Assembly: GCF_035609205.1 (NCBI RefSeq)
Contig: NZ_CP141184.1
Span: 1,550,001 to 1,614,000 of the forward strand
Direction: 5' to 3'
DNA length: 64,000 bases
Source of the DNA: Hymenobacter sp. GOD-10R
GTDB lineage: Bacteria; Bacteroidota; Bacteroidia; Cytophagales; Hymenobacteraceae
Shown: positions 18,225 to 28,900 of the stretch, piece by piece
How the letters are laid out: every line of letters begins with the position of its first letter
How positions within the stretch are numbered: the first letter of the stretch is position 1
Notes under the pieces: model-generated
Database searches by the model: none
What the model was told of the DNA's origin: nothing
What the model saw: the letters and a program-made list of their open reading frames with translations, nothing else
Position numbers and translations under genes: made by a program

Positions 18225-19436
18225 ATGCGCGTCGCCGTTACGCCCGATGTTCTGCTGTTGTATGCCGTGTTGGCGCAGGCGGTTTTTGCGGCTGGCTTGC
18301 TGTGGTTTGCCCCGCACAACCGGCTGCCTAATCGGTTTCTGGCCTTGCTGATGTTTGCTATGGCTCTGTGGTCGTTCGACGGGCTGCTGCGCGCGGCTAA
18401 TGTGTACGGGCAAGACGCTAACTGGTACTTCAAACCGATTTATTACTCCTTCGCTTTCGGGCCGCTGCTGTACTTCTACGTGCAGAGCTTGATCAACCAT
18501 GCTTTCCGTTTTCGGCCGCGGCACTGGTGGCATTTTGGACCCGTGCTGGTGCAAGCTGCGCTGTATTGGTGGCTCACTTTTCAGCCGTACACCACTAAGC
18601 TTTGGTTTTGGGAAAACGTGCACCAGCCGTACACCTACCGGGTGGAGTTTATCGGCACTTGGGTGTCGCTGCTGGTGTACCTAGGGTTGAGCTTGCGTCT
18701 GCTGCAACGATACCAGCGCTGGCTGCCCGACAATTTCTCCGAGACGTCGCAGCTGCGGCTTTCGTGGCTGCGCGTGCTGCTGCTGGCCCTCGGTATCGTG
18801 AGTGCGCAGTGGCTGGTAGAAGTCATACTGCGCGAGTTCTTCGACCTGTACTATGCCTATGACTATTCGACCTGGCTGCTCGGTGGGGTGGTACTGCTGA
18901 TCGGGGTGGTGGGGTTGCGGCAGGCGAACATGGCAGCCGTGAACTTCGCTCCCGAAGAAGCCTCGACCGAGCCGGAAGATTCAGAAAATGAAGCTGTTGT
19001 AAGAAGTGTCCAACGCAGTGGACTGGGGGCGCCGCCCCCAAGTACACCGGTCATCAGCGAAACTGCCGTTGAAGTGCCGCGCCAAGCAGCTGTCGTAGAG
19101 CCTGCCGTGATGGCCCGGCTGCAACGCGCCTTGGAGGAAGAGCAACTGTACTTAAATCCGACTCTCTCCTTGGCCGAGCTTTCCGCACACACTGGCCTAG
19201 CTCCTCGCCTGATTTCTTTTACCGTGAATAATGGCTTCAATCAGTCCTTCAACGACCTGGTGAATAGTTACCGCGTGGAAGCCGTGAAGCGTCGCCTAGC
19301 CAACCCCGCCGATGTGGCGCGGCTCACGCTGCTAGGTATTGCTTACGAATGCGGCTTCAATTCCAAAACCACCTTCAACCGCATTTTCAAGCAGTTTACG
19401 GGCGTCGCTCCCAGCGAATACGGCCGCGGCACCTGA
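18225..19436 (+). CDS. AraC-family regulator with N-terminal multi-pass membrane domain
   Basis: About 404 residues from the ATG at 18225; an in-frame GTG at 18210 would add five. The N-terminal 245 residues hold about seven hydrophobic helices (for example LLYAVLAQAVFAAGLLWF, WLLGGVVLLIGVVGLRQ), followed by a linker rich in Pro/Glu and a C-terminal AraC helix-turn-helix (LSLAELSAHTGLAPRLISF; LTLLGIAYECGFNSKTTFNR; KQFTGVAPSEY). This is the membrane-anchored AraC layout common in Bacteroidota. A second copy of the same layout lies at 35079-36287. It converges on the mannan locus, whose last gene ends 180 bases away. Confidence 0.87.
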   Translation: MRVAVTPDVLLLYAVLAQAVFAAGLLWFAPHNRLPNRFLALLMFAMALWSFDGLLRAANVYGQDANWYFKPIYYSFAFGPLLYFYVQSLINHAFRFRPRHWWHFGPVLVQAALYWWLTFQPYTTKLWFWENVHQPYTYRVEFIGTWVSLLVYLGLSLRLLQRYQRWLPDNFSETSQLRLSWLRVLLLALGIVSAQWLVEVILREFFDLYYAYDYSTWLLGGVVLLIGVVGLRQANMAAVNFAPEEASTEPEDSENEAVVRSVQRSGLGAPPPSTPVISETAVEVPRQAAVVEPAVMARLQRALEEEQLYLNPTLSLAELSAHTGLAPRLISFTVNNGFNQSFNDLVNSYRVEAVKRRLANPADVARLTLLGIAYECGFNSKTTFNRIFKQFTGVAPSEYGRGT

Positions 19437-19505
19437 TCAAGTAAGACTGGGCATACTGAAGTCTTGGCCTAGCTTAAGGCTAGGTGTGTGGGTTACGTCC
19501 AAAAA

Positions 19506-19559
19506 GAGCGTCGGGCTACACATGCCAAACCAGAGTTCGAAAAGTGCAGCCCGACGCTC
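19506..19559. terminator. hairpin between AraC regulator and GH92 gene
   Basis: GAGCGTCGGGCT (19506-19517) pairs perfectly with AGCCCGACGCTC (19548-19559) around a 30-base loop, at a convergent junction. The loop is long for a terminator and there is only a short A-run on the left, so the call is moderate. Confidence 0.5.
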
Positions 19560-19616
19560 CATCGGGGTGTAAATATTTATTCCACGTCCTATCTATACAC
19601 TCTATCTAGGTTCTAT

Positions 19617-21818
19617 TTACTGCGTCGTTACTTCTAGGTCGCCGCCCTCGCGGAAGAGGGTGTGGTCGACGAAGTAGCCCTGGTTGGTTTTACCGTTTAC
19701 CTTGATTGGACCTAGGTTTCGGCTCGGCCCAGACTTTTTGATGGTCACTACTTTGCCGTTGTCCATCTTCCATTTTACCTCATCAAAGACGGGCACGCTC
19801 ACGATGTACTTGGCATCGGCGGCGGAATACGGATATAAGCCGGTGGAGCTGAACACGTACCAGGCCGACATCTCGCCGGCGTCATCCATGCCGGAGTAAC
19901 CTAGGCCGTCTTTGCCCATGCCGTAGAACTTCTCCATAATCTCATCGAGGCGGCGCTGCGATTTCTCCGGTTTGCCGACGAAGTAGTAGGAGAAGGGCGT
20001 TTCGTGGTCGGGCTGGTTACCGTGGCAGTACTGCCCAATGAAGCCCGATACGTTGCGGGCAATGTGGTTCGGGTTCCAAGGCACCGTAAACAGCGAATCT
20101 AGTTTATTCTCGAAGGCTTGCGGGCCACCGTACAAGGCCACCAGGCCGGGCATATCGTGGGGTGCGAAGAAGGACACTTGCCAAGCATTGGCCTCTCGGT
20201 ACATATACTCATAGTAGGGGTACTTGGGGTCGAAGGGTTTCACCCACGTACCATCGGACCGCCGGCCGCGCATGAACTTCCGGTTGGGGTCGAATACGTT
20301 CTTGTAGTTCTTCGACCTAGCCATCATTATGCGGTAGTTGGTGGTATCACCCAGGATCTTGGCGAGCTGGGCCACGGCGTAGTCATCAAGGGCGTACTCC
20401 AGCGTTTTCGACACGCCGGCTTTGTCTTTGGTTTCTACTTCGGGGTTCGAAACCTCGTTAGTGGAGATGTAACCTTTCTCGATGTACTCGGTGATGTGCG
20501 GGCGCGTGCCTCCTTCTACGGTGGCATTGCGCAGCAGCAGCCGATACACATCTTTCAAGTCGAAGTCCGTGATACCGCGTTGGTAAGAACCAGCAACGAG
20601 GGCCGCGGCGTGGTCACCGTGAAAGAACGTCGGGATGAAGCCAGTTTTATCGCCCACATCTTGCAAGGACTTAATTACATCGGTGGCTACCTGGGGCCGG
20701 AGCATGCCCACCAGCAAGTCTTTGTTGCGGTACGTATCCCAAAGAGAAGGCTCGGTGTAATAGTTGAAGCTAGCTTTCACCACGTTGCCCCGCACGTCGC
20801 GGTATTCGCCGTTGGAGTCGCTGCGCAGCGCCGGCCACAGAAAGGAGCGGTACAGGCAGCTGTAGAACATTTGCTTCTGCTTGGGCGTCCCGCCCTTTAC
20901 CTCTACCCGCGACAGTAGACCTTCCCAAGTTTTGGCGGCTTCCTGGTGCACCGCGTCGAAGGAGCGGCTACCTATCTCTTTCTCTAGGTTCTGCTTGGCG
21001 TTCTCCACGCTCACGAAAGAGATTCCGACTTTCAACTCTACGGGCTTGCTGCCACCATCGGATAGGTGCAGCACAGCTAGGCCGTCTTTCGTGCCTTTGC
21101 CTTGCACATCGAGGTTCTGCATGTTCTCGCTGAGCATCGCATAGAAGAACACGGTTTGGCGTCCGGTTTCCTGGAAACCCTGCACAGCAGCATCGCCAGC
21201 TTTTTCGATGTTCCAGTTCGATACTCGCTCGTTCGACTGCGCCAGCTTGAACACAATGCTGCGGTTCGCCTTTTGGCTGTAGCGGTACTGATGATAGCCG
21301 CAGCGCAGGGTAGAAGTCAGGCGGACCTGCACGCCGTAGTCTTGCAACGTAACGCCGTAGAAGCCGGGCGAGGCAGTTTCGGTCGATTTAGAAAAGCGGG
21401 AGGAGTAGTCACCTTTGGCGTTGGCCGCTCCCACTACCGGCAGAATGGGCAAATGGCACAGGTTCCAGTGGCCTTTGTTGGTGTGGGTGAAGGCATAAAT
21501 GACGGAGTCCTCGTAGTCGTAGCCAGCACCGGTGTGAAACTCGGTGATGGGGCTCAGCTGCACCATGGCATTGGGGACCGAGCTACCCGGAAACACAAGG
21601 CCGGCCCACACGCCGCGCCAGTCTTTGGGCGGCGCGTAGCCGATGGTCTTGGGGTCGTTGAACGGCGCCGTGCCCATAAATGGGTTTGCGTACTGCAAGG
21701 GGCCACCTTGCGTTTTGCCGCTACTCGTCTTATCGCTGCCATTCTGCGGAGTGGTTTTGGCGCAGGAGAAGGCGCCCAGGGCCGATAACAGAATCAAGTA
21801 GCTCTTCCGCTTAATCAT
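19617..21818 (-). CDS. GH92 alpha-mannosidase, lipoprotein
   Basis: 733 residues from the ATG at 21818, which opens a lipoprotein signal (LILLSALGAFSC, Cys at 19). An upstream in-frame start would add 18 residues without a signal character. GH92 enzymes are calcium-dependent exo-alpha-mannosidases. Recognisable segments are ANPFMGTAPF, SSVPNAMVQLSPITEFHTGA, GYDYEDSVIYAFTHTNKGHW, the catalytic-region MDDAGEMSAWYVFSSTGLYP and EPSLWDTYRNKDLL. It is the final gene of the FecR-SusC-SusD-SusE-GH76-GH92 operon and should release mannose from the side chains or ends of an alpha-mannan. Confidence 0.9.
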   Translation of the reverse strand: MIKRKSYLILLSALGAFSCAKTTPQNGSDKTSSGKTQGGPLQYANPFMGTAPFNDPKTIGYAPPKDWRGVWAGLVFPGSSVPNAMVQLSPITEFHTGAGYDYEDSVIYAFTHTNKGHWNLCHLPILPVVGAANAKGDYSSRFSKSTETASPGFYGVTLQDYGVQVRLTSTLRCGYHQYRYSQKANRSIVFKLAQSNERVSNWNIEKAGDAAVQGFQETGRQTVFFYAMLSENMQNLDVQGKGTKDGLAVLHLSDGGSKPVELKVGISFVSVENAKQNLEKEIGSRSFDAVHQEAAKTWEGLLSRVEVKGGTPKQKQMFYSCLYRSFLWPALRSDSNGEYRDVRGNVVKASFNYYTEPSLWDTYRNKDLLVGMLRPQVATDVIKSLQDVGDKTGFIPTFFHGDHAAALVAGSYQRGITDFDLKDVYRLLLRNATVEGGTRPHITEYIEKGYISTNEVSNPEVETKDKAGVSKTLEYALDDYAVAQLAKILGDTTNYRIMMARSKNYKNVFDPNRKFMRGRRSDGTWVKPFDPKYPYYEYMYREANAWQVSFFAPHDMPGLVALYGGPQAFENKLDSLFTVPWNPNHIARNVSGFIGQYCHGNQPDHETPFSYYFVGKPEKSQRRLDEIMEKFYGMGKDGLGYSGMDDAGEMSAWYVFSSTGLYPYSAADAKYIVSVPVFDEVKWKMDNGKVVTIKKSGPSRNLGPIKVNGKTNQGYFVDHTLFREGGDLEVTTQ

Positions 21819-21916
21819 TGAATTAGGGTAGAAGGGTAATAGAATGGTTACGAAAGCGGCGTAGCAACGCAATTCCTTTTGTCGCTACGCCGCCAAGAAA
21901 ACCTAGGTAGTAAGGC

Positions 21917-23098
21917 CTACAGCACCTTGCGCGCCTGCAAGTCCGCCATAATTTCCAGCATCATCACGCCGCTCATTTCGGTAGAAGCATCAACGGAACT
22001 GCCGGGAAGGCTGGTCCAGTTGGTATTGAAAATGAACTGCGGTTTGCGAGTGCCGCGCTTATATAGGCTCTCACCGTTGAACTTCAGGAAGGACACGTAG
22101 CTAGCCTTGTTGGCCGCACTAACGGCTGCCTCATTCGACAGCAGGTTCAGGTAGCGCACCAAAATGCCCTTGAACAAACCACCATCGCCGTTACCTTCCT
22201 CCTTAAGAATGCCGCCGGGTGAAAGTTGGCTGTCGTTGAGCACATAGCTAGCCGTGCGCGTGGCGTCATCGAGGTAGGTAGACTGCTGCGTGGCGCGGTA
22301 CAAGGCTAGGCCGGCCCCGATGAAGGTGCCTTGGTTGTAAGTGAAGCGCCAGTCCTTGTCAATCTGGTTGTCGCCCTGCCGGTTGATGCCGTCCCACACG
22401 GCCCCTGAGGTAGGGTCTACCAGCTTCGACTTTTCCCAAGCGTAGATCTTCTGCGCCCATGCTAGGTCGTCGGGGTTGCGGTCGAGGCTGTAGAGGCGGG
22501 CGGCCAAGATGGCGGCGGGGGCATTGGCCGGCGTGTTCTTGTAGCTGCGCTGCGACTTTTTCCACGCGATACCACCGCCCTGCTGGTCATTCCACCCTAA
22601 CTTGATATCAGCCCACAGCAGATTAGCGGTGTTCTTGTAGTCAGGGTCCTGTGTCAGCTCGAAAGCCCGCAAACAGGCCAGCGCCTGCCACTCCATGTCG
22701 TCGTAAAACTCGTTCAGGTACGTGTTGCCGTTCTTGGCTTTGGCGCCCTGTTGCAGCTGCCGCATACGGCCTAGGTAGTCGGCGCTCTTGGTGCGCTGAT
22801 AGGCGTCGGTGAGTACATCGAGGCCGTGGGCCTGCCACCAGTAGTTGAAAGAGGCATCGCCAGCGTTGTTTTTCTGGTAATACTGAGCCGTAGGCGACCA
22901 AAAGCCCTGCTGTAGGGCCGCCTGCGCCGAGTCGGCGCGGGCGGCCCAGTTGGCCACCGCCGCAGCGGGTGGGGGCGTGGGTGGCGTGATATCGTCATCC
23001 ACAGGGTCGCTGCAGGCGGGCAGCAGTAGCAGGCTCAGCAGAGCGCAGCTACCAGCCCGCAGCAGGGTATGGCGCATCGAAAAGATTGACTGACTCAT
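21917..23098 (-). CDS. GH76 alpha-1,6-mannanase-like lipoprotein
   Basis: 393 residues from ATG 23098; an alternative ATG at 23077 begins directly at the lipoprotein signal (SCALLSLLLLPAC). GH76 enzymes cut alpha-1,6-mannan backbones using two adjacent aspartates; the segment NEFYDDMEWQALACLRAFEL holds the DD pair. The remaining alpha/alpha-barrel segments also fit: YQKNNAGDASFNYWWQAHGL, WRFTYNQGTFIGAGLALY and GGIAWKKSQRSYKNTPANAP. It lies 98 bases upstream of the GH92 gene in the same operon, which supports an alpha-mannan substrate. Confidence 0.88.
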   Translation of the reverse strand: MSQSIFSMRHTLLRAGSCALLSLLLLPACSDPVDDDITPPTPPPAAAVANWAARADSAQAALQQGFWSPTAQYYQKNNAGDASFNYWWQAHGLDVLTDAYQRTKSADYLGRMRQLQQGAKAKNGNTYLNEFYDDMEWQALACLRAFELTQDPDYKNTANLLWADIKLGWNDQQGGGIAWKKSQRSYKNTPANAPAAILAARLYSLDRNPDDLAWAQKIYAWEKSKLVDPTSGAVWDGINRQGDNQIDKDWRFTYNQGTFIGAGLALYRATQQSTYLDDATRTASYVLNDSQLSPGGILKEEGNGDGGLFKGILVRYLNLLSNEAAVSAANKASYVSFLKFNGESLYKRGTRKPQFIFNTNWTSLPGSSVDASTEMSGVMMLEIMADLQARKVL

Positions 23099-23105
23099 AC
23101 CTAGG

Positions 23106-24245
23106 TTAGCGCACCGTTATTTGGTGAGTATAGGGGCCGTCCGGCTGCATCTTCACCGTGACATCAACACTCTTCTTGTCGACTTCTGTCTGGAACTTGA
23201 AGGAGTAATCGTACTGCACATCGGGGCCGGGCACCAGGTAGAAGTAAGAGGCCGGCGAGGAAGCAGTGGCGCGCTGGTTGTCGGAGTTGGTGCTGCCGAA
23301 ATACTGTTTGCTGGTAGTACCGGCCGCGTTCTTCTGGGTGAACAGGAACTTGTAGCGCTCGTCGCGACCCCAGCTTTCCTGGTGGAACTCGACAGGCGTG
23401 TTCTCTATCTTCCAGATGCCCTTGCCTACGTAGGGTATCGTTACCAGCACTTTGTTCTCGGGGGCAAACCACAATCCAACCGACTGAATTTCGGTCATGG
23501 AAGCAGCAGCGTTGTTGAAGTCAACCTTGATCAGGTATACTTTGGGCGTCGTAGTCGGGCTAGTGCCTTGGTTGCCTTCCATTAGCTTAGCGCCGTCGAT
23601 GTAGTAGTACGTGGGCGTGCCAGTAGTTTGGTCGATCAGCTTCACATCACCAGCGGTCAGGCGGGTATAGATTTCAAACACACCAGACGAAATACTCTTG
23701 AAGGGCACGGCTTGGCTGATGTTAGCACCTCCTTCGGTGCCCGAACCCGTGATGTAGAGCTTGCCGGGAGCCGTGGCGAAACCAGCAGGACGCTCCAGCG
23801 TCATCACGCGTGATTCGGACGCCGTTACCACGTTGAGACCCTTCGAGGCGTTCACCGTCCACTTCAGCTTGCCTTGTGCCGAGGACTTGATACCAGCTAG
23901 GTTGGCAATCTTGTTGAGGTCGCCGTGGGTAAGTACGAGCTTGGTTTCGAGGCCATTAGAACCCGACGTCGTGCTGTACAGGGGCTTCGAAAAGTCGCCG
24001 TCTTCTTTGTCAAACAGTACCTCGTAAAGCACCAGCGTGCCGTCGGCGGCGCGCGCCTGGCCCCACTCAAAAGTCACGGCCGCGTTGGACGGCGGGTCGA
24101 GGCGCACGAAGGCGTTCGTGGCGGGTGAAATCAGGTTGCTTACGGGCGTAATCGTCTCGTTTAGCTCGTCATCGTCTTTGTCGCAGCCCGAGAGCAGGCC
24201 CATAACGAACAGTATCAGCAGCAGAGGCCAAGAAAACTTTTTCAT
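23106..24245 (-). CDS. SusE/SusF-like outer-membrane lipoprotein
   Basis: 380 residues from the ATG at 24245 with a lipoprotein signal (LLILFVMGLLSGC). The first domain is Ig-like and matches SusE N-termini (PATNAFVRLDPPSNAAVTFE; LYEVLFDKEDGDFSKPLY). The rest has the tandem carbohydrate-binding layout of SusE/SusF (KLYITGSGTEGG; SVGLWFAPENKVLVTIPYVG). It lies directly between SusD and GH76 with short gaps (50 and 7 bases), so it probably helps hold the glycan at the cell surface. Confidence 0.85.
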   Translation of the reverse strand: MKKFSWPLLLILFVMGLLSGCDKDDDELNETITPVSNLISPATNAFVRLDPPSNAAVTFEWGQARAADGTLVLYEVLFDKEDGDFSKPLYSTTSGSNGLETKLVLTHGDLNKIANLAGIKSSAQGKLKWTVNASKGLNVVTASESRVMTLERPAGFATAPGKLYITGSGTEGGANISQAVPFKSISSGVFEIYTRLTAGDVKLIDQTTGTPTYYYIDGAKLMEGNQGTSPTTTPKVYLIKVDFNNAAASMTEIQSVGLWFAPENKVLVTIPYVGKGIWKIENTPVEFHQESWGRDERYKFLFTQKNAAGTTSKQYFGSTNSDNQRATASSPASYFYLVPGPDVQYDYSFKFQTEVDKKSVDVTVKMQPDGPYTHQITVR

Positions 24246-24295
24246 AAGTATTGAAGGTAGAAGCAAGAGATGGGAAGGGAGAAAAGGGGCTAGGC

Positions 24296-25906
24296 TTACC
24301 AGCCTGGGTTCTGCGTTAGGTTTGCGTTGATGTCACGCTCCCGCTGAGGCACGGGCCAGAGGTAGTGCTTGGCCGGATCGAATGTGCGCTGATCCACGCG
24401 TATGTAGCCGTTGTCCACGGCCGGGTCGCCCGTCTTGATGCCGTGCGCATAGCCGTTGAGCACCGTTTCGGCAGTGCGCCACCGGCGAATGTCGAAGATG
24501 CGCAAGCCTTCCATGGCTAGCTCGGTGCGGCGCTCCCGGCGTACGATCGTGCGCAGGCTAGCTTGGTCGCCGCTAGGGAAGTTGAGGGCTGCCGCATCAG
24601 TGAAGCCGGCTCGGCGCCGCAGAGCACCAATGGTGCTGTTCCAGTCGGCGGCCGTGAGCTTACCTTGCTCGTTCAGCGCTTCGGCGTGCATGAGTAGCAC
24701 ATCGGCGTAGCGAATCAGCATCAGGTTCAGGCCCGAGTTCAGGTTGGCATCAGCGGTCGGGTCAAAGTACTTCGATGAGTAATAGCCGGTGGGGCTAGCA
24801 TCGGCCCGGTCCACGGAGTTGTCGCCGGTGCCAGGGAAGGTGCGAATGGTGATGTTAGAGCCGTCGGGGCGCTTCCACACGTAGCCATCGTACACCAACG
24901 TAGTCGAAAAGCGTGGGTCGCGGCCCGTGTACGGCGTGGTCTCGTTGTAACCCGAACCCGCTTCGTTGATGGCTTTGCCATTAGCCATCACATAGTCGTT
25001 TACCAGCTCCTGGGTTGGAGCAATGGAGCAGACAAGCTTGCCCTCGGTGCGCGGAATGAATTGGCGCTGCACATTATACGTCCGCGAGGGGAAGGCATAC
25101 TGCATGTCGAGTACGTCCTCGCTGTTGTTCTCATTGGCTGGCGAGAACACGCCCGCGTAGGTTGGGAATAAACTGTACGTACCGGCTTGCCCATTGATTA
25201 GCTGCGTTGTAACAGCTGACACATCCGCCCACCGGCCTTCGTAGAGCAGCACGCGGGCTTTCAATGCGAGGGCTCCGCCTTTGGTGAAGCGACCTTTGTT
25301 CTCGGCACTGTACGCCGTATTCACGGGCAGCACGCCCGCTGCTGCATCTAGCTCACTCAGCACAAAAGCTAGCACGTCGGCGCGCGAAGCGCGGGGCAGG
25401 GCGTTAGCCTCGGTCACACTTACTTCCGTGGTGATAAGGGGCACGTCGCCATACCACGTCATCAATTGGAAGTAGTGGAAAGCACGGATGGCCTGCGCCT
25501 CGGCAATGTAGCGGGCTTTGAGGTTGGCATCTAGGCTTGTGATCTTGTTGATGTTGTTCAGTAGCCGATTGCAGGCGCGGATACCGCCGTAATGGAAGCC
25601 CCACTCGTTGGTGATACGCGACTGGTTGGTGCCGTAAGCGCCTTCGGCAATGTTGCGGGCGTTGGAGCCGTCCACGTCGCTCTTGTTAAAGGCGTTGTCG
25701 GAGAGCGTCTCGTTGAAGAAGAAGTACTCGCTGGAGTAGAGGCCCGCGTAGCAGGAGTTCAACACGTTTGATGCGTCGGCGGCCTGGGTCCAGAAGGTGG
25801 CGTCGGTGGGACGGTCGGAGGGCGTTATGTCAAGGTCTTGGCAGCCGGAAAGGCCCATGCCAAGTCCTAGCCCCAGGAGCAGCGTATAGCGAAAATTACG
25901 GTTCAT
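24296..25906 (-). CDS. SusD/RagB outer-membrane glycan-binding lipoprotein
   Basis: 536 residues, classical SusD. It has a lipoprotein signal (LLLGLGLGMGLSGC), then DITPSDRPTDATFW, the TPR-like helices AEAQAIRAFHYFQLMTWYGD, VLLMHAEALNEQG near the middle-to-end and the C-terminal RTELAMEGLRIFDIRRW and HYLWPVPQRERDINANL typical of the family. It pairs with the SusC encoded 18 bases upstream on the minus strand and should bind the mannan-type ligand. Confidence 0.93.
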   Translation of the reverse strand: MNRNFRYTLLLGLGLGMGLSGCQDLDITPSDRPTDATFWTQAADASNVLNSCYAGLYSSEYFFFNETLSDNAFNKSDVDGSNARNIAEGAYGTNQSRITNEWGFHYGGIRACNRLLNNINKITSLDANLKARYIAEAQAIRAFHYFQLMTWYGDVPLITTEVSVTEANALPRASRADVLAFVLSELDAAAGVLPVNTAYSAENKGRFTKGGALALKARVLLYEGRWADVSAVTTQLINGQAGTYSLFPTYAGVFSPANENNSEDVLDMQYAFPSRTYNVQRQFIPRTEGKLVCSIAPTQELVNDYVMANGKAINEAGSGYNETTPYTGRDPRFSTTLVYDGYVWKRPDGSNITIRTFPGTGDNSVDRADASPTGYYSSKYFDPTADANLNSGLNLMLIRYADVLLMHAEALNEQGKLTAADWNSTIGALRRRAGFTDAAALNFPSGDQASLRTIVRRERRTELAMEGLRIFDIRRWRTAETVLNGYAHGIKTGDPAVDNGYIRVDQRTFDPAKHYLWPVPQRERDINANLTQNPGW

Positions 25907-25924
25907 GGAAGTGCAAATGGGGAG

Positions 25925-28900
25925 TTAGAAAGAAACATTAAGACCTAGGGTCACCAGGCGGACGCTTGGGTACACGCGGCCGCTGCTGCCCGTGCCGCCA
26001 CCTAGGCCCACACTCTCGCTGAACTCCGAGATTTCAGGATCAAACCCAATCTTGCGCAAATGGCTAATGGTTAGAAGATCTTGGCCCGATACGAAAACGC
26101 GCAGCTGCTCAATACCCGCTTTGCTGGTGAACGTGGCTGGCAGCGTATAACCTAACTGCACGTTTTTGAGGCGAGCGTAAGCGCCGTTGCGCAGCCAGTA
26201 GTCCGAGCCTTGGTTGTTGTTGGTCGACGCCGTACCGATGGTCAGGCGCGGATATGAGGCGTCCGTGTTGGTTGGCGTCCAGCGGTCGAGGTGCTGGGCG
26301 TACACGTTTTCCCAGTTATTGTGGAAGGCTTCTACGCCTTCGCCCCGGATGTACAGGTTACGCTTGCCCACGCCTTGTACAAATACTACTAAGTCAAAAC
26401 CTTTGTAATCAGCGGTGTAGGTAGCACCGAAGGTGTAGCGTGGGAAGGGGTTACCTAGCACGTAGCGGTCATCTTGGTTGATCACGCCGTCCCCGTTGCG
26501 GTCCACGTAGCGAATGTCACCGGGGCGCAGCGCGCCGGGCGCTACAAACGCAGGCTTCGGACCAGCATTTATTTCTTCCATCGTCTGGTAAATGCCGTTG
26601 GTGCGGTAGCCGTAGTACGAGTTGATGGGGAAGCCCTCGCGGATGATGTTCGTGGCGTCGCCACCCCGAATCGTTTCTACGCCCTTGGTGTCAGTCACCA
26701 GGTTGCGAGTATCGGCGGCGTTCAACGTCAGGCTCTGGTTGAAGCCACGCTCGGTGCGCAGGCGGTAGGTAGCCGAAACTTCCCAGCCTTGGTTGCGGAC
26801 GCTAGCTGCGTTTTGGGTCGGAGCGCCCGCGCCAAAAGCGCCAGCTACCGGCAGGTCGATCAGGATGTCGCTGGTGCGCTTGTCGAAGTAGTCGAAGCTA
26901 ACCGACAGGGCATTCTTAAAGAAGGCGGCATCCACCCCGATGTTGCCCATCGTCGCGGTTTCCCACGTGATGTCGCGGTTGGCGGTGCTGAAGTTGGCGC
27001 CCGGTACGGGCTGCTCGCCAAACGAGTAGGCACCTGGTGCGGTGCTGATGGTGCTCAAGTAGCGGTAAAGGCCAATGTTCTGGTTGCCAAGCTGCCCGAT
27101 GGAGCCCCGCACTTTCAAGTCACTGAAGGTTGGCTGTAGGAAAGACATGAAGTTCTCCTCCAAGGGACGCCAGCCTGCCGACACCGATGGGAAGAAGCCC
27201 CAACGCTTGTTGCTGGCAAATCGAGACGAACCATCATACCGGAAGCTACCTTCGATGAGGTATTTGCCGGCAAAGGCGTAGTTCAAGCGACCAAATACCG
27301 AGTTCAGCGCCCACTGCTCATTGTTGCCGTAGGTGCCGTTGGCGTGGTTCACGCCGCTAGGGTCAGAAATGGCCGCGTACGTCGTGCCGTTGCTAATTAC
27401 CCCGAAGTCGTTGCCGGGTACGTTAATCACGTGAATACCAGCACGGTCGTCGTTGTAGTGCTCACTCGAATACCCTACTAGCGCTTTCACCTCATGCTTT
27501 TGGGCGAAAGTGTGCTCGTAGTTGGCCGTAGCTTGGTAGTTGGTGAGCAGCGTGCGCTGGGTGCGGTCGGTAACAGAGTTGTTGCCGTCGCCACCCGAGG
27601 TAGGTGAGCCGTCGAGCGTCACGTACTGAAGGCTGCGCGTGAACTCGTTCATGCGGTAGTTCCACAGGTCGCCGCCTACGAGGCCGCGCAGCTTCAAGCC
27701 CTTAATCACTTCGTATTCGGCGTTGAGGTTGCCGTAGCCGTTGTCGTTCGAGTTGGTGCGTAAGCCGCCGTTTCGCAGCCGGTTCACTGGGTTGTCGCTT
27801 GAGGTGGCCGGCGTCACGTAGTTGCCCAGCGAATCCTGTAGGGGGTAGATAACCGGAATGCGCACCGCATCGCTGATGATCCAGTCGGTGATGAATGCGT
27901 GCTCACGGGTGCTCACGCGGGCGTAGGAGAAAATAGCGCCTACTGAAAGCTTGTCTGTGACTTGCGTGCTCAAGTTCAGGCGAGCATTGAGGCGCTTGAA
28001 CCCATATTTGTCGCCTACAAATAAGCTATTCTGGTCCACGTAGCCCAGCGACATCAGGTAGCGCGTCTTGCCCGAGCCGCCACTGAGGCTGAGGTTGTGG
28101 TTTTGCTGTAAGGCTTGCTTTTTCAGCACCGCATCTAGGTACCACTGGTAGTCGCCGTGGGCCGCGAAGTCGCGCATCTGCTGAGGCGAGAACTGCGGCG
28201 CTTGCCCCGAGTTGACCAGCGCCTCATTCTTGAGCTGCATAAATTGCAGGCCCGTCACAGGGCGGCGTAGGAAGTTAGGTGACTGCCAGCCAACGAGCGT
28301 GTTGTACGTTAATACCGGCTTTTGATTGAGCGTGCCCTTCTTGGTGGTGACAAGCAGCACGCCATTCGCTCCCCGCGAGCCATAAATAGCCGCCGACGCC
28401 GCATCCTTCAGTACCGTTATACTTTCAATGTCGTTGGGATTAAGCGAGTTGAGTGAGCCCGCAATGCCATCGACAATCACCAGCGGCGAGGCGTTACCTA
28501 GGGTGCCTACGCCCCGAATATTGATGTTGAGGCCGGCACCCGGCTCGGCGCTGCTCTGCTGAATCGTGAGGTTGGGGGCCGTACCTTGGAGGGCTTGGGC
28601 TAGGTTGGTCACGGGCCGGTTTTCTAGGGCCGGAGCCGATACTGTGTTAAGAGCGCCCGTCACTTCAGCCTTCTGCTGAGTGCCGTAGCCTACCACCACC
28701 ACTTCACTTAGCGCTTTCGCGTCTTCGGCTAGCGTAACGGTCAAGTTGCTAGTCGCGCCTTGTATGGCTATTTCTTGACGAGCAAAGCCAACGAAGCTGA
28801 ATACCAGCGTACTATTCTCAGGCGCTTGCAGGCTGAAGCTGCCGTCGGGTCCGGTGCCGGTACCTAGGGTAGTACCTTTCACTACGACCGTCACGCCGGG